Source: Rufibacter sediminis
GTDB lineage: Bacteria > Bacteroidota > Bacteroidia > Cytophagales > Hymenobacteraceae
DNA: 64,000 nucleotides
Assembly: GCF_014269285.1 (NCBI RefSeq)
Contig: NZ_JACOAF010000022.1
Span: 186,001 to 250,000 of the forward strand
Direction of reading: 5' to 3'
In this document: positions 35,470 to 43,000 of the stretch, piece after piece
How positions within the stretch are numbered: position 1 is the stretch's first letter
How the letters are laid out: every line of letters starts with the position of its first letter
Program-made: the position numbers and the translations under genes
Notes under the pieces: generated by a model
Databases searched by the model: none
What the model saw: the letters and a program-made list of their open reading frames with translations, nothing else
Told to the model about the DNA's origin: nothing

Positions 35470-37572
35470 CTATTCGGTTGCCTCCATTTTGGACACCCAC
35501 TGGTTCTCCACGCCCCAGGTTTTCTCCGGGGTGCTGGAAGCCACAATCGTCAGGTTCCCACCCCTGGTGATTTCATCGTGGGTGAGCCAGTTGCGGGTCA
35601 GTTTCTCTCCGTTCAGGTAGGCTTCTTTCACGTAGCAGGCCTTTGCCGTATGGTCATTGACTTCGATGGAAAAACTTTTGCCATCCGGCCAGTTGAATGC
35701 CACCTTTTCAAACAGGGGGACGTGCAGGTAGTACACCGGCCAGCCCACGGCGGCGGGGTACACGCCCGTCGCCGCAAACACAAACCACGAGGACATAGCA
35801 CCGGCGTCATCGTCCATGGTTCTGAGGTAAGCGGCCGGTTGGTTTTTGAAAATGGGTCCTACGTAAGAACCAATCCCCCGGCTGTTGTCATTGAAATAAT
35901 GCTGCACCACGGTATCTACCGCCAGCTTGTGCATCAGGGCCTGGGCTTTCCAAGGCTCTGCAGAGGCATTGTATAGCGTGGGCACCTGCAGGTCTGGTTC
36001 GTTGGCCCGGTTAAACAGATCCCGCCCGAAGAACTCATCCAGTTGCTGCACAAAAGCCTCCTTACCGCCGGTTTGCCCAATCAAACCTTTCACGTCAAAG
36101 GGCACCGACCACCGGTACTGCCAGACCGTGCCCTGGTACATGCCCCGAACCGACATCCGATCCACATCAGGTCGGGTAAGGTCTTTAAAGTCTTTGTTCC
36201 AGTAAGTTTTGTATTCCAGCGCTTTTTGCCGGTATCTCTTGCTCAAGTCTTTTTGGCCCAGTTCCGCTAGAATCTGCGACAAAGCCCAGGCGTCATAGGA
36301 AGACTCCAACGTTTTGTCTGGACGAGAGTAATCCAGTTTGTTTACCTCCTGCACCAGTGAGTCACAGATGGATTGGACTTTCAGCGGATATCCTTTGCGG
36401 TAAGCATCCAGCAGCACCACAATGGCGTGCTCGGTTCGCACGGTATTGGACGGCTCATGCGCGGTGGCGTAGTCTTTCTTGCCGAAGCGGTACAAGTTGG
36501 CAATGGATGACGCGATGTTCCGGAACTGGTCTGGATACACCAATGACAGTAAAGGAAGCTGCGTTTTGTAGTTGTCCCAGATAGACCAACCATTATAGAC
36601 CTGTGTCTGAGAAGTTTGTCTTGTACCATCCGTGGCTCGGTAGGTTCCATCGTTCTCTGAGACTACGTAGGGCGACTGCAACGTACGGTACAATAAAGAG
36701 TAAAAAAGCTTCTCTCTTTCTGGATCCCCCTTCACCTGGATATGCCCTAACATCTGGTTCCAATCCTGGGCGGTTTTCAGCTTGATTTCCTCAAAAGAAC
36801 CTGTTTCCAGAGAAGCTTTGGCATAAGAGACATCCACCGAAGAGAAGCCAATCTCAATTTCCGCCACTTTCTGATCAGTGGGCAACGTAGCAATTAGCTG
36901 GTGTTTACCTTGTTGAGACCATTGCACCGGTTGCCGGAATCTCAGGTAATAATACAGCCGATAGGTGCCCGCGCTACAGGTGGTTTTAGAATCGATCCAG
37001 CCGCTCACAGAACTACCATCCATAGAATGTTCCTCAGCTACAAACCGATTCACAAAGGCATGGCTTAGGTCAATAGAAATGCCCTTCTCCCCGGCCGGAA
37101 ACTGGTATCGCTGCAAACCCGATTTTTTGTAGACCGTCATCTCGGCTTTGATCTGGTTGGAGAAGCCCACCTGGTAAAATCCGGGTCCGGCCGTTTCCGA
37201 TACTTTAGTAAGCGTAGAGGCTTTCGGGTCTTTTCCCAAGAAGGGTTTGAGGAGGATATTGCCACCGCTTCCCTCACAGCCAACACCTTCAAAACGGTTC
37301 AATGTAAACCCTAAAAACGTTTTAGCAAGATATTCATACCCCATGTGCGTAGTAGGATACGTCTGCGGCCCGATGCTCATCATGCTAAAGGGATAAGACG
37401 CTGCCGGAGACAGTTGCCCATGGTCACCGGAGGAACCCAGGAAGACATTTACTAACTCCGTTTTGGCGGTGTTTTTCCCAAAAGGCCCCGAAAACGAGGT
37501 TCCCTTCTCCGTCTTTTGAACAGAGCAGGAACAGAAGAAAAACACAGTAAAACAGAAAGTCAAAAGTCTCAT
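35470..37572 (-). CDS. GH92-family lipoprotein with Gln in place of the catalytic acid (putative mannosyl-phosphate mannosidase)
   Basis: About 700 residues. ATGs at 37611 and 37590 are possible, but the ATG at 37572 gives a compact lipoprotein signal (MRLLTFCFTVFFFCSCSVQ) and is preferred. The GH92 fold is evident: LVNVFLGSSGDHGQ, MSIGPQTYPTTHMGYEY and the Asp region MDDDAGAMSSWFVFAATG. In the acid motif the canonical E-G-N-x-W is replaced by YQGTVWQYRW: Gln (codon 36133-36135, about residue 480) stands where Glu is expected. A characterised GH92 enzyme with this change removes the mannose cap from mannose-1-phospho-6-mannose, since phosphate leaves without acid help. Yeast mannan carries that linkage, so uncapping of phosphomannan is the likely role. 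Confidence 0.88.
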   Translation of the reverse strand: MRLLTFCFTVFFFCSCSVQKTEKGTSFSGPFGKNTAKTELVNVFLGSSGDHGQLSPAASYPFSMMSIGPQTYPTTHMGYEYLAKTFLGFTLNRFEGVGCEGSGGNILLKPFLGKDPKASTLTKVSETAGPGFYQVGFSNQIKAEMTVYKKSGLQRYQFPAGEKGISIDLSHAFVNRFVAEEHSMDGSSVSGWIDSKTTCSAGTYRLYYYLRFRQPVQWSQQGKHQLIATLPTDQKVAEIEIGFSSVDVSYAKASLETGSFEEIKLKTAQDWNQMLGHIQVKGDPEREKLFYSLLYRTLQSPYVVSENDGTYRATDGTRQTSQTQVYNGWSIWDNYKTQLPLLSLVYPDQFRNIASSIANLYRFGKKDYATAHEPSNTVRTEHAIVVLLDAYRKGYPLKVQSICDSLVQEVNKLDYSRPDKTLESSYDAWALSQILAELGQKDLSKRYRQKALEYKTYWNKDFKDLTRPDVDRMSVRGMYQGTVWQYRWSVPFDVKGLIGQTGGKEAFVQQLDEFFGRDLFNRANEPDLQVPTLYNASAEPWKAQALMHKLAVDTVVQHYFNDNSRGIGSYVGPIFKNQPAAYLRTMDDDAGAMSSWFVFAATGVYPAAVGWPVYYLHVPLFEKVAFNWPDGKSFSIEVNDHTAKACYVKEAYLNGEKLTRNWLTHDEITRGGNLTIVASSTPEKTWGVENQWVSKMEATE

Positions 37573-37704
37573 TCTATATCCTCGGGGCATTAATGGAAGG
37601 CTTCTCAACATCCAGCAACATTGTTTTGCAGTAGCGTTTTGGGCCTGTTTTCAAGAAATTACCTTTCCTCTGAAAAGCTTCGGTTTAGAAGGTTTGGTTT
37701 CTGC

Positions 37705-38445
37705 TTACAAGGCTGGGTTGGCGGCGTATTGCTGCCACAGTTCATCCACAGTTTTGCCGGTCAGTTTCACCCACAGTTCAGGCGTGTAGGTGTTTTTCCG
37801 GAGGGCGGCGTCCAGGCTGTCCACTATCTTCGGATTATTGTTCTTTTCCAGCCAAGCCAGAAAACGGCCGGTGATGCGGTAGCTGTTGGTGTAGTGGTGC
37901 TGTGGATTAAACGGCGTCAAAGACCAGCCTCCGCCGGCATTGTCTACGCCAAATTTATAGCGCACGTAATCAGTGATGCCTTCGGTGAGCCAGCCCGGGC
38001 CTGCCTCATTAGGGTAGGCTTGCACCAAATGAAATACCTCATGCGTGACCACGTCAATGTCGCCGGGGTGTTGTAACATCCAGAGCGGGCTGTACCGGAT
38101 AATGCCGTCGCTGGCGGCCGCTACTCCCTGGTAGGCCGGGTCAATGATGAAAGTGACTTTCTTGGTGGTGTTAGGGTTGAACCGAGCCGCTTCCTTGGGA
38201 TAGACTTTGAAGAAAGTATCGATCATCCGGTTTTTGATCTGCTCGCCTTGATGCGCAAACGCCTGGTCACGGTTGTAGAATACAAGCGTGTAAGGACCTT
38301 TGGTGACAGAATCTTTGCTGATGTAATTCCCGATGTACATCCAGTCATCAATGCGGTCTTTGTTTTTCTCCTGATTTGGGCCCTGCGCACAAGCAGCGGT
38401 AACGGAACCAAGAACCAGCAAAGAACCTATTAAAAATCGTTTCAT
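37705..38445 (-). CDS. Basic secretory protein (BSP) family putative metallopeptidase
   Basis: 246 residues with signal peptide ending TAACAQ. The BSP domain spans nearly all of the mature protein. A zinc-type motif is visible in DVVTHEVFHLVQAYP (His135, Glu136, His139), followed by GWLTEGITDYVRYKFGVD, whose Glu/Asp could supply the third ligand, and YRITGRFLAWLEK. BSP proteins are plant-like secreted proteins with a gluzincin-like HExxH fold; proteolysis is inferred. Placed among mannosidase genes, it may attack the protein part of yeast mannoproteins. It lies about 100 bp from GH92 in the same direction and just after the ROK kinase gene. Confidence 0.82.
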   Translation of the reverse strand: MKRFLIGSLLVLGSVTAACAQGPNQEKNKDRIDDWMYIGNYISKDSVTKGPYTLVFYNRDQAFAHQGEQIKNRMIDTFFKVYPKEAARFNPNTTKKVTFIIDPAYQGVAAASDGIIRYSPLWMLQHPGDIDVVTHEVFHLVQAYPNEAGPGWLTEGITDYVRYKFGVDNAGGGWSLTPFNPQHHYTNSYRITGRFLAWLEKNNNPKIVDSLDAALRKNTYTPELWVKLTGKTVDELWQQYAANPAL

Positions 38446-38494
38446 AAGGATAGGGGATATTATGAGTAAAATACTTCTAAGGGCAGAACTAACT

Positions 38495-39403
38495 CTATTT
38501 CCTTAAGGCGCTGGCGGCTTCCTCTTTCTCCAGCAGGCTGCCTTTCCAGGAGCTCGCCGCCCCGATCAGGGCTGACTCCTCTCCTAGCTCGGCTACCCGG
38601 ATGGGGATGGATAAACCTTCATTTTGCAGCTGCTTCTCCAGCTCCCCGGAGAACAGCGGATAGGCTTTTGAGATGTTGCCGCCAATCACCACCATAACCG
38701 CACCCAGGGGTTTCACGGCCAATTTTATAAAATCGGCCAAATTCCGCCCGAACTCATTGAAAACAGTTTGCACGGTAGGGTTCTGGGAAGCCAGATCAAC
38801 CAGTTCTTTCACGCCTTTCACTTCCTGCCCGGTAAGCTCCCGGAACCGGTTCACGAACCAGCGGGTAGAAAGGTAATCCTCTGCGATGCCTTCTTTGAAG
38901 GGCGAGTTCCACAGGTCAGCGTCTTCCACTTTGCCGTGGTGGCACCAGGCCGAACCCAAACCGGTACCTAAGGTTAGACCCAGTACTTGTTCTACGCCCT
39001 GGGCGGCGCCGCAGAAAACTTCGCCCAGCAGGAAACATTCGGCATCGTTCAGAAACCGGATATCGTCTGCCTGCACTAAAAGCTTTTCTGCCAATAATTC
39101 CTTTACATTCAGTTTGTAGAGGATGTCGTATTTATTCTGGTCCTTGATAAGGGAAACGCCATTGGGATAATCAAACGGACCCGGCATGGCAATCCCGATT
39201 TTACCGGAGGAAGTCCCGTCAAACTTCTGGGCTTGCTGAATGACGTCACACCAATTGTCAATGATTTCCTCTACGGAGCCCTGCGTGTTTATTTCCCTCC
39301 TGACATAGCTGCCTGACACGAGGGCACTCGTTTCCATGTCCACAAGGGCTGCGGAGATATGTGAGCCTCCCACATCAATGCCCACTACTGTTGTATGATT
39401 CAT
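38495..39403 (-). CDS. ROK-family sugar kinase lacking the usual zinc-binding cysteine motif
   Basis: About 302 residues; a GTG at 39421 could extend it by six, but the ATG at 39403 starts MNHTTVVGIDVGGSHISAA directly before the phosphate-1 loop and is preferred. The ROK/ASKHA fold is shown by GIDVGGSH, KIGIAMPGPFDYPNG, FLNDAECFLLGE, LGLTLGTGLGSAW and VVIGGNISKAY. Classical ROK glucokinases have CxCGxxGCxE after GH; here the same place reads CHHGKVEDADLWNSPF, then GIAEDYLS, so the zinc cluster is absent. It is cytosolic. In this locus it probably phosphorylates mannose (or glucose) once imported. It has no DNA-binding domain, so it is a kinase rather than a repressor. Confidence 0.88.
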   Translation of the reverse strand: MNHTTVVGIDVGGSHISAALVDMETSALVSGSYVRREINTQGSVEEIIDNWCDVIQQAQKFDGTSSGKIGIAMPGPFDYPNGVSLIKDQNKYDILYKLNVKELLAEKLLVQADDIRFLNDAECFLLGEVFCGAAQGVEQVLGLTLGTGLGSAWCHHGKVEDADLWNSPFKEGIAEDYLSTRWFVNRFRELTGQEVKGVKELVDLASQNPTVQTVFNEFGRNLADFIKLAVKPLGAVMVVIGGNISKAYPLFSGELEKQLQNEGLSIPIRVAELGEESALIGAASSWKGSLLEKEEAASALRK

Positions 39404-39566
39404 ATACTGTTGATTTTGCACCTGATGAAAGCCATGCTCCGGTTACAGAAACCTTCTCTTTGCCTTACTTAGGATGGACTTTTGCTATTCTTTTAATTTC
39501 GCCAGTCTCCCACTTTGAACAGGAGACCGGCTTCCAGCTCGAAACATTAGAAAGATTTTCTTCTCC

Positions 39567-41879
39567 TTATTTCCCGTTCTGGGTGACGTACTGCGGTTTG
39601 GAGAACGAGTAAGGGAAGGCACTCTCCTCGGTTCCGCGCTTGGTGTTGGGCTTATCCCCCATATCGAAGCGCAGTTTGGCGCCTTTCAATAATTCATAGT
39701 GACCAACCCAATTCTTCTCGTGCTTCTTGCCGTTGAGTTTCAGGTCCTGCACGTAGAGGTTGTCTTTGCTGTTGTTGGGTGCCTCAATCTCCACCTTCTT
39801 GCCGTTCTCCAGTTCCAGGGTCATCTTGGGGAAGAGCGGTGCACCTAATACGTACTGGTCGGTGCCGGGGCAAACCGGGTAGAAGCCCATGGCGCTGAAC
39901 ACGTACCAGGCCGAGGTCTGGCCGTTGTCCTCGTCGCCGCAATAGCCGTCCGGAGTTGGTTTGTACATGCGGTTCATGGTCTCGCGGGCCCAGTACTGGG
40001 TTTTCCACGGCTCTCCGGCGAAATTGTACAGGTACGTCATGTGCTGGATAGGCTGGTTGCCGTGCGCGTACTGGCCCATGTTGGCGATCTGCATCTCCCG
40101 GATTTCGTGGATCACACCGCCGTAGTAAGAGTCATCAAACACCGGAGGCAAGGTAAACACCGAGTCCAGTTTCTTCACGAAGTTCTGTTTGCCGCCCATC
40201 AGGTCAATGAGGCCCTGCACGTCATGGAACACTGACCAGGAGTAATGCCAGCTGTTTCCCTCGGTGAAAGCATCGCCCCACTTGAACGGGTTGAAAGGTG
40301 CTTGGAACTTGCCGTCCTTGTTCTTGCCGCGCATCAGGCCCGTGGCCGGATCATAGAGGTTGCGGTAGTTCTGGCTGCGTTTGGCGTACAGGTCGATCTC
40401 GGCCTGCGGTCTTTTTAGCGCCTTGGCTAATTGGTAAATGGCAAAGTCATCGTAGGCGTACTCCAGGGTGCGGGCGGCGTTCTCATTGATGTTCACGTCA
40501 TAAGGCACGTAGCCCAGCTTGTTGTAGTACTCCACCCCTTTCCGGCCGATGGCGGTGATAGGGCCTTCGTTGTTAGCGCCGTGCACCAGGGCTTCGTAGA
40601 GTTTCTCAATGTCATAGCCGCGCAAGCCTTTCATGTAGGCATCCGCCACCACTGAGGCCGAGTTGTTCCCGATCATGATGTCTGAATAACCCGGGCTGGA
40701 CCACTCGGGCAACCAACCACCTTCTTTGTAGTCGTTGATGAGCCCTTCCTGCATTTCTTTGTTGATAGCAGGGTACATAAGGTTCAGGAAAGGATACAAG
40801 GCCCGGAACGTATCCCAGAAACCAGTACCGGCGAAACGGTAGCCGTCGTGCACTTTTCCGGTATACGGGCTGTAGTGAACCACCTTGTTAGCGGCGTTCA
40901 GCTCATACATTTTGTGGGGGAAAAACAGCGTGCGGTAAAGGCAGGAATAGAACGTGCGTTGCTGCTCCTCGGTACCGCCTTCCACTTTGATGCGACCCAG
41001 GGTTTTCTCCCACCGGTCGCGGGCTTTGGCCATGGTAGCATCAAAATTGTCTTGCGCCAGCTCCCGGCTCAGGTTCAGTTCGGCCTGCTCCTGGCTGATG
41101 AAAGAAGAAGCGACTTTCAGATTCACCTTTTCACCCTTGCTGGTTTTAAACCCGATCACTGCGCCCGAATGGTTAGAGGTGAGTTCCAGGGAATCTCTGC
41201 CCGTTAATGCCTTGCCGCGGAAGGTGCGGGCCAGCACGATAGGTTTGTCCACGTAGATGACGAAGTGATTTTTGAACTCCTTCAATGGGCCGCGGGCGTA
41301 TTTGGTGGTATAGCCCACGATTTTCCGCTCTTTGGGCAGCACCTTCACGTAGGAACCCTTGTCCAGCGCATCGATCACGATGAACGAGCTGTCTGACTTG
41401 GGGTAGGTGAACCGGAACTGGGCGGCGCGCTCGGTGGGGGTAAGCTCGGCGGTTACGTCGTGGTCGGCCAGGTAAACGCCGTAGTAGTAAGGCTTGGCCG
41501 TCTCAGATTTGTGGGAGTACCAGCTGGCGCGGCCATCCTGATCGAACTTCATCTTGCCCGTCACCGGCATGATCACGAACTGGCCGTAATCGTTCATCCA
41601 GGGCGAAGGTTGGTGCGTCTGCTTGAAGCCCCTGATTTTGTCGGCGGCGTAGGTATAGGCCCAGCCGTTACCCATCGTGCCGGTCTGCGGCGTCCAGAGG
41701 TTCATGCCCCAGGGCACCGCCACCGCCGGGTACGTGTTCCCGTTGGAGAGCTCCGGCTTGGAATCGGTGCCCATTAACGGGTTCATCAAGTCCACGGGGG
41801 ATACAACTGTTTTTTTAGAGATCTGAGCGGAAGAGAAGAACGGAGCGCTTACCAGAAGCCAAAGGAGAAGTTTTTTCAT
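39567..41879 (-). CDS. GH92 alpha-mannosidase (canonical catalytic acid), exported, paralogue of the 32998-35301 enzyme
   Basis: 770 residues, signal peptide MKKLLLWLLVSAPFFSSAQ. GH92 landmarks: PVDLMNPLMGTDSKPEL, GNTYPAVAVPWGMNLWTPQ, the acid Glu in GDAFTEGNSWHYSWSVFHD, and GDEDNGQTSAWYVFSAMGFY. The order and wording of motifs closely follow the GH92 at 32998-35301, suggesting local duplication followed by specialisation. Expected to be a calcium-dependent exo-alpha-mannosidase in the periplasm trimming imported manno-oligosaccharides. It is the first glycosidase gene after the SusC/SusD/surface-protein block, and a candidate LacI-type operator (42029-42046) lies in the gap before it, suggesting its own promoter. 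Confidence 0.93.
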   Translation of the reverse strand: MKKLLLWLLVSAPFFSSAQISKKTVVSPVDLMNPLMGTDSKPELSNGNTYPAVAVPWGMNLWTPQTGTMGNGWAYTYAADKIRGFKQTHQPSPWMNDYGQFVIMPVTGKMKFDQDGRASWYSHKSETAKPYYYGVYLADHDVTAELTPTERAAQFRFTYPKSDSSFIVIDALDKGSYVKVLPKERKIVGYTTKYARGPLKEFKNHFVIYVDKPIVLARTFRGKALTGRDSLELTSNHSGAVIGFKTSKGEKVNLKVASSFISQEQAELNLSRELAQDNFDATMAKARDRWEKTLGRIKVEGGTEEQQRTFYSCLYRTLFFPHKMYELNAANKVVHYSPYTGKVHDGYRFAGTGFWDTFRALYPFLNLMYPAINKEMQEGLINDYKEGGWLPEWSSPGYSDIMIGNNSASVVADAYMKGLRGYDIEKLYEALVHGANNEGPITAIGRKGVEYYNKLGYVPYDVNINENAARTLEYAYDDFAIYQLAKALKRPQAEIDLYAKRSQNYRNLYDPATGLMRGKNKDGKFQAPFNPFKWGDAFTEGNSWHYSWSVFHDVQGLIDLMGGKQNFVKKLDSVFTLPPVFDDSYYGGVIHEIREMQIANMGQYAHGNQPIQHMTYLYNFAGEPWKTQYWARETMNRMYKPTPDGYCGDEDNGQTSAWYVFSAMGFYPVCPGTDQYVLGAPLFPKMTLELENGKKVEIEAPNNSKDNLYVQDLKLNGKKHEKNWVGHYELLKGAKLRFDMGDKPNTKRGTEESAFPYSFSKPQYVTQNGK

Positions 41880-41920
41880 TTGATGGAGGCTTTTAATATT
41901 GCCTGAAGCTTGATTTGATG

Positions 41921-42025
41921 ATTTGCAGAAAACAGCCTTTCAGCTTTGCTGGCTCGTCTGACAGAGACCCCATACCTTAAGGAGTTTGGGGAAGGACGGA
42001 CGTTTTTAAGCTGTTTTCTGCAAAT
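41921..42025. repeat. 16-bp perfect inverted repeat in the gap upstream of GH92
   Basis: ATTTGCAGAAAACAGC at 41921-41936 and GCTGTTTTCTGCAAAT at 42010-42025 are exact reverse complements 73 bases apart. The right arm lies inside a member of the dispersed palindrome family (42001-42040). It could be a larger composite repeat or a long leader hairpin for the GH92 transcript. Confidence 0.6.
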
Positions 42026-42040
42026 TAATGCTAAAACGTT
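42001..42040. repeat. Dispersed palindrome copy overlapping an operator-like site
   Basis: CGTTTTTAAGC at the left and GCTAAAACG at the right around TGTTTTCTGCAAATTAAT. It overlaps the operator-like sequence at 42029-42046, so the two interpretations compete for the same bases. Confidence 0.5.
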
Positions 42041-42046
42041 TTAAAG
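42029..42046. promoter_or_regulatory. Candidate LacI-type operator upstream of GH92
   Basis: TGCTAAAACGTTTTAAAG matches 15 of 18 positions of the perfect palindrome at 51610-51627. It lies 150-170 bases before the GH92 ATG. Part of the match comes from a dispersed repeat end, so it may be coincidental. Confidence 0.4.
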
Positions 42047-42065
42047 CGATAATATAAACTATTTT

Positions 42066-42986
42066 TTATTGCGCGTTCCAGAGCGAGGCTCTCAAACCTA
42101 ACTCAAAACTTCCCTTCACCCCAGTAAGATTGTCCAGAGCCGGAGAACCAGTGGTATACATCCCGGTAAGCGCCAAGCGTCTTTTCACGTCTACCCCGAA
42201 GCCGAAGGTCACGTTCTCTGAGCTGTGATACATGCCAAACACGTTGAACTGATTGTCCACAAAAGTTAGGTTAGCACCTGCATCAATGAGATCATCATAT
42301 CCTTTCACGCCACGGTACACCACTTTTGGCTCCACTCCTACATTGGAACCAAGGGCAATCTTATAGCTGGCGGCGGCAAAGTAGGTGGAACGGTTGATAG
42401 TGTTATTTTCATTCAGGCTCTTGTCTAGAAAAGCCCTGATATTGGGAAAAGAGCCTTGAATCGTGAGCTTCGAATCAGTGTAGGCAATCCCAACTTCCCC
42501 TTCAAAATAAGGCCCCTGGTCTTTGAATCTGGCAACGGTGTTGTCATCCACATCGCCCACCAGCTCGTCCATGTCAATCTGCTCGTTCACTACCCCGGCA
42601 GACAACCCAAAATGCAACTGGCGGGTACTTTGGTTCAAAGGCAGGTGATACGAATAGGTAGCCATGGCTCTGGATCTTTTCAGCAAGCCCTCGCGGCTCT
42701 GCCCTAGGTTCAGGCCAAGGCCTACTTTGTTGCTCAGGCCGTAATCTGCCGTGATGGCCTCCGTGGAAGGAGCATCAGAGATGCTCCCCCACTGGTTGCG
42801 GTAATGGAGGTTTACCCTTAACCCACCATTCACCCCAGCCATGGCCGGATTAGCCAGGTACTGATTTTGAAAATAGATTGCTTTCAAAGGGTTGATCTGG
42901 GCCACACTCTCCTGCACCAGTGCTAGGCAGCAAAAAATCAGGAGAAATAATGGTAGCCCTTTGTTTAAATTATATAGCTTTTTCAT
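42066..42986 (-). CDS. PorP/SprF family type IX secretion-associated outer-membrane protein
   Basis: 306 residues, signal peptide ending ESVAQINPLK. PorP/SprF features are clear: IYFQNQYLANPAMAGVNGGLRVNLHYRNQW near the N-terminus (shown in pieces: NQYLANPAMAG, LRVNLHYRNQW), then beta-barrel strands to the end. PorP/SprF proteins form an outer-membrane barrel that helps export and hold proteins with type B T9SS tails. It is directly downstream (14 bp) of the gene for a large protein with exactly such a tail, so the pair very likely works together, this one anchoring the surface protein. Finding it inside a glycan utilization array is notable. Confidence 0.9.
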   Translation of the reverse strand: MKKLYNLNKGLPLFLLIFCCLALVQESVAQINPLKAIYFQNQYLANPAMAGVNGGLRVNLHYRNQWGSISDAPSTEAITADYGLSNKVGLGLNLGQSREGLLKRSRAMATYSYHLPLNQSTRQLHFGLSAGVVNEQIDMDELVGDVDDNTVARFKDQGPYFEGEVGIAYTDSKLTIQGSFPNIRAFLDKSLNENNTINRSTYFAAASYKIALGSNVGVEPKVVYRGVKGYDDLIDAGANLTFVDNQFNVFGMYHSSENVTFGFGVDVKRRLALTGMYTTGSPALDNLTGVKGSFELGLRASLWNAQ

Positions 42987-43000
42987 ATGGCTTTCTATTT

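Noticed and set aside
37311-37327. CTAAAAACGTTTTAGCA, an operator-like sequence inside the second GH92 gene
   Set aside because: It lies within codons for a conserved stretch (AKTFLG) and has an extra A that breaks the palindrome; most likely chance.
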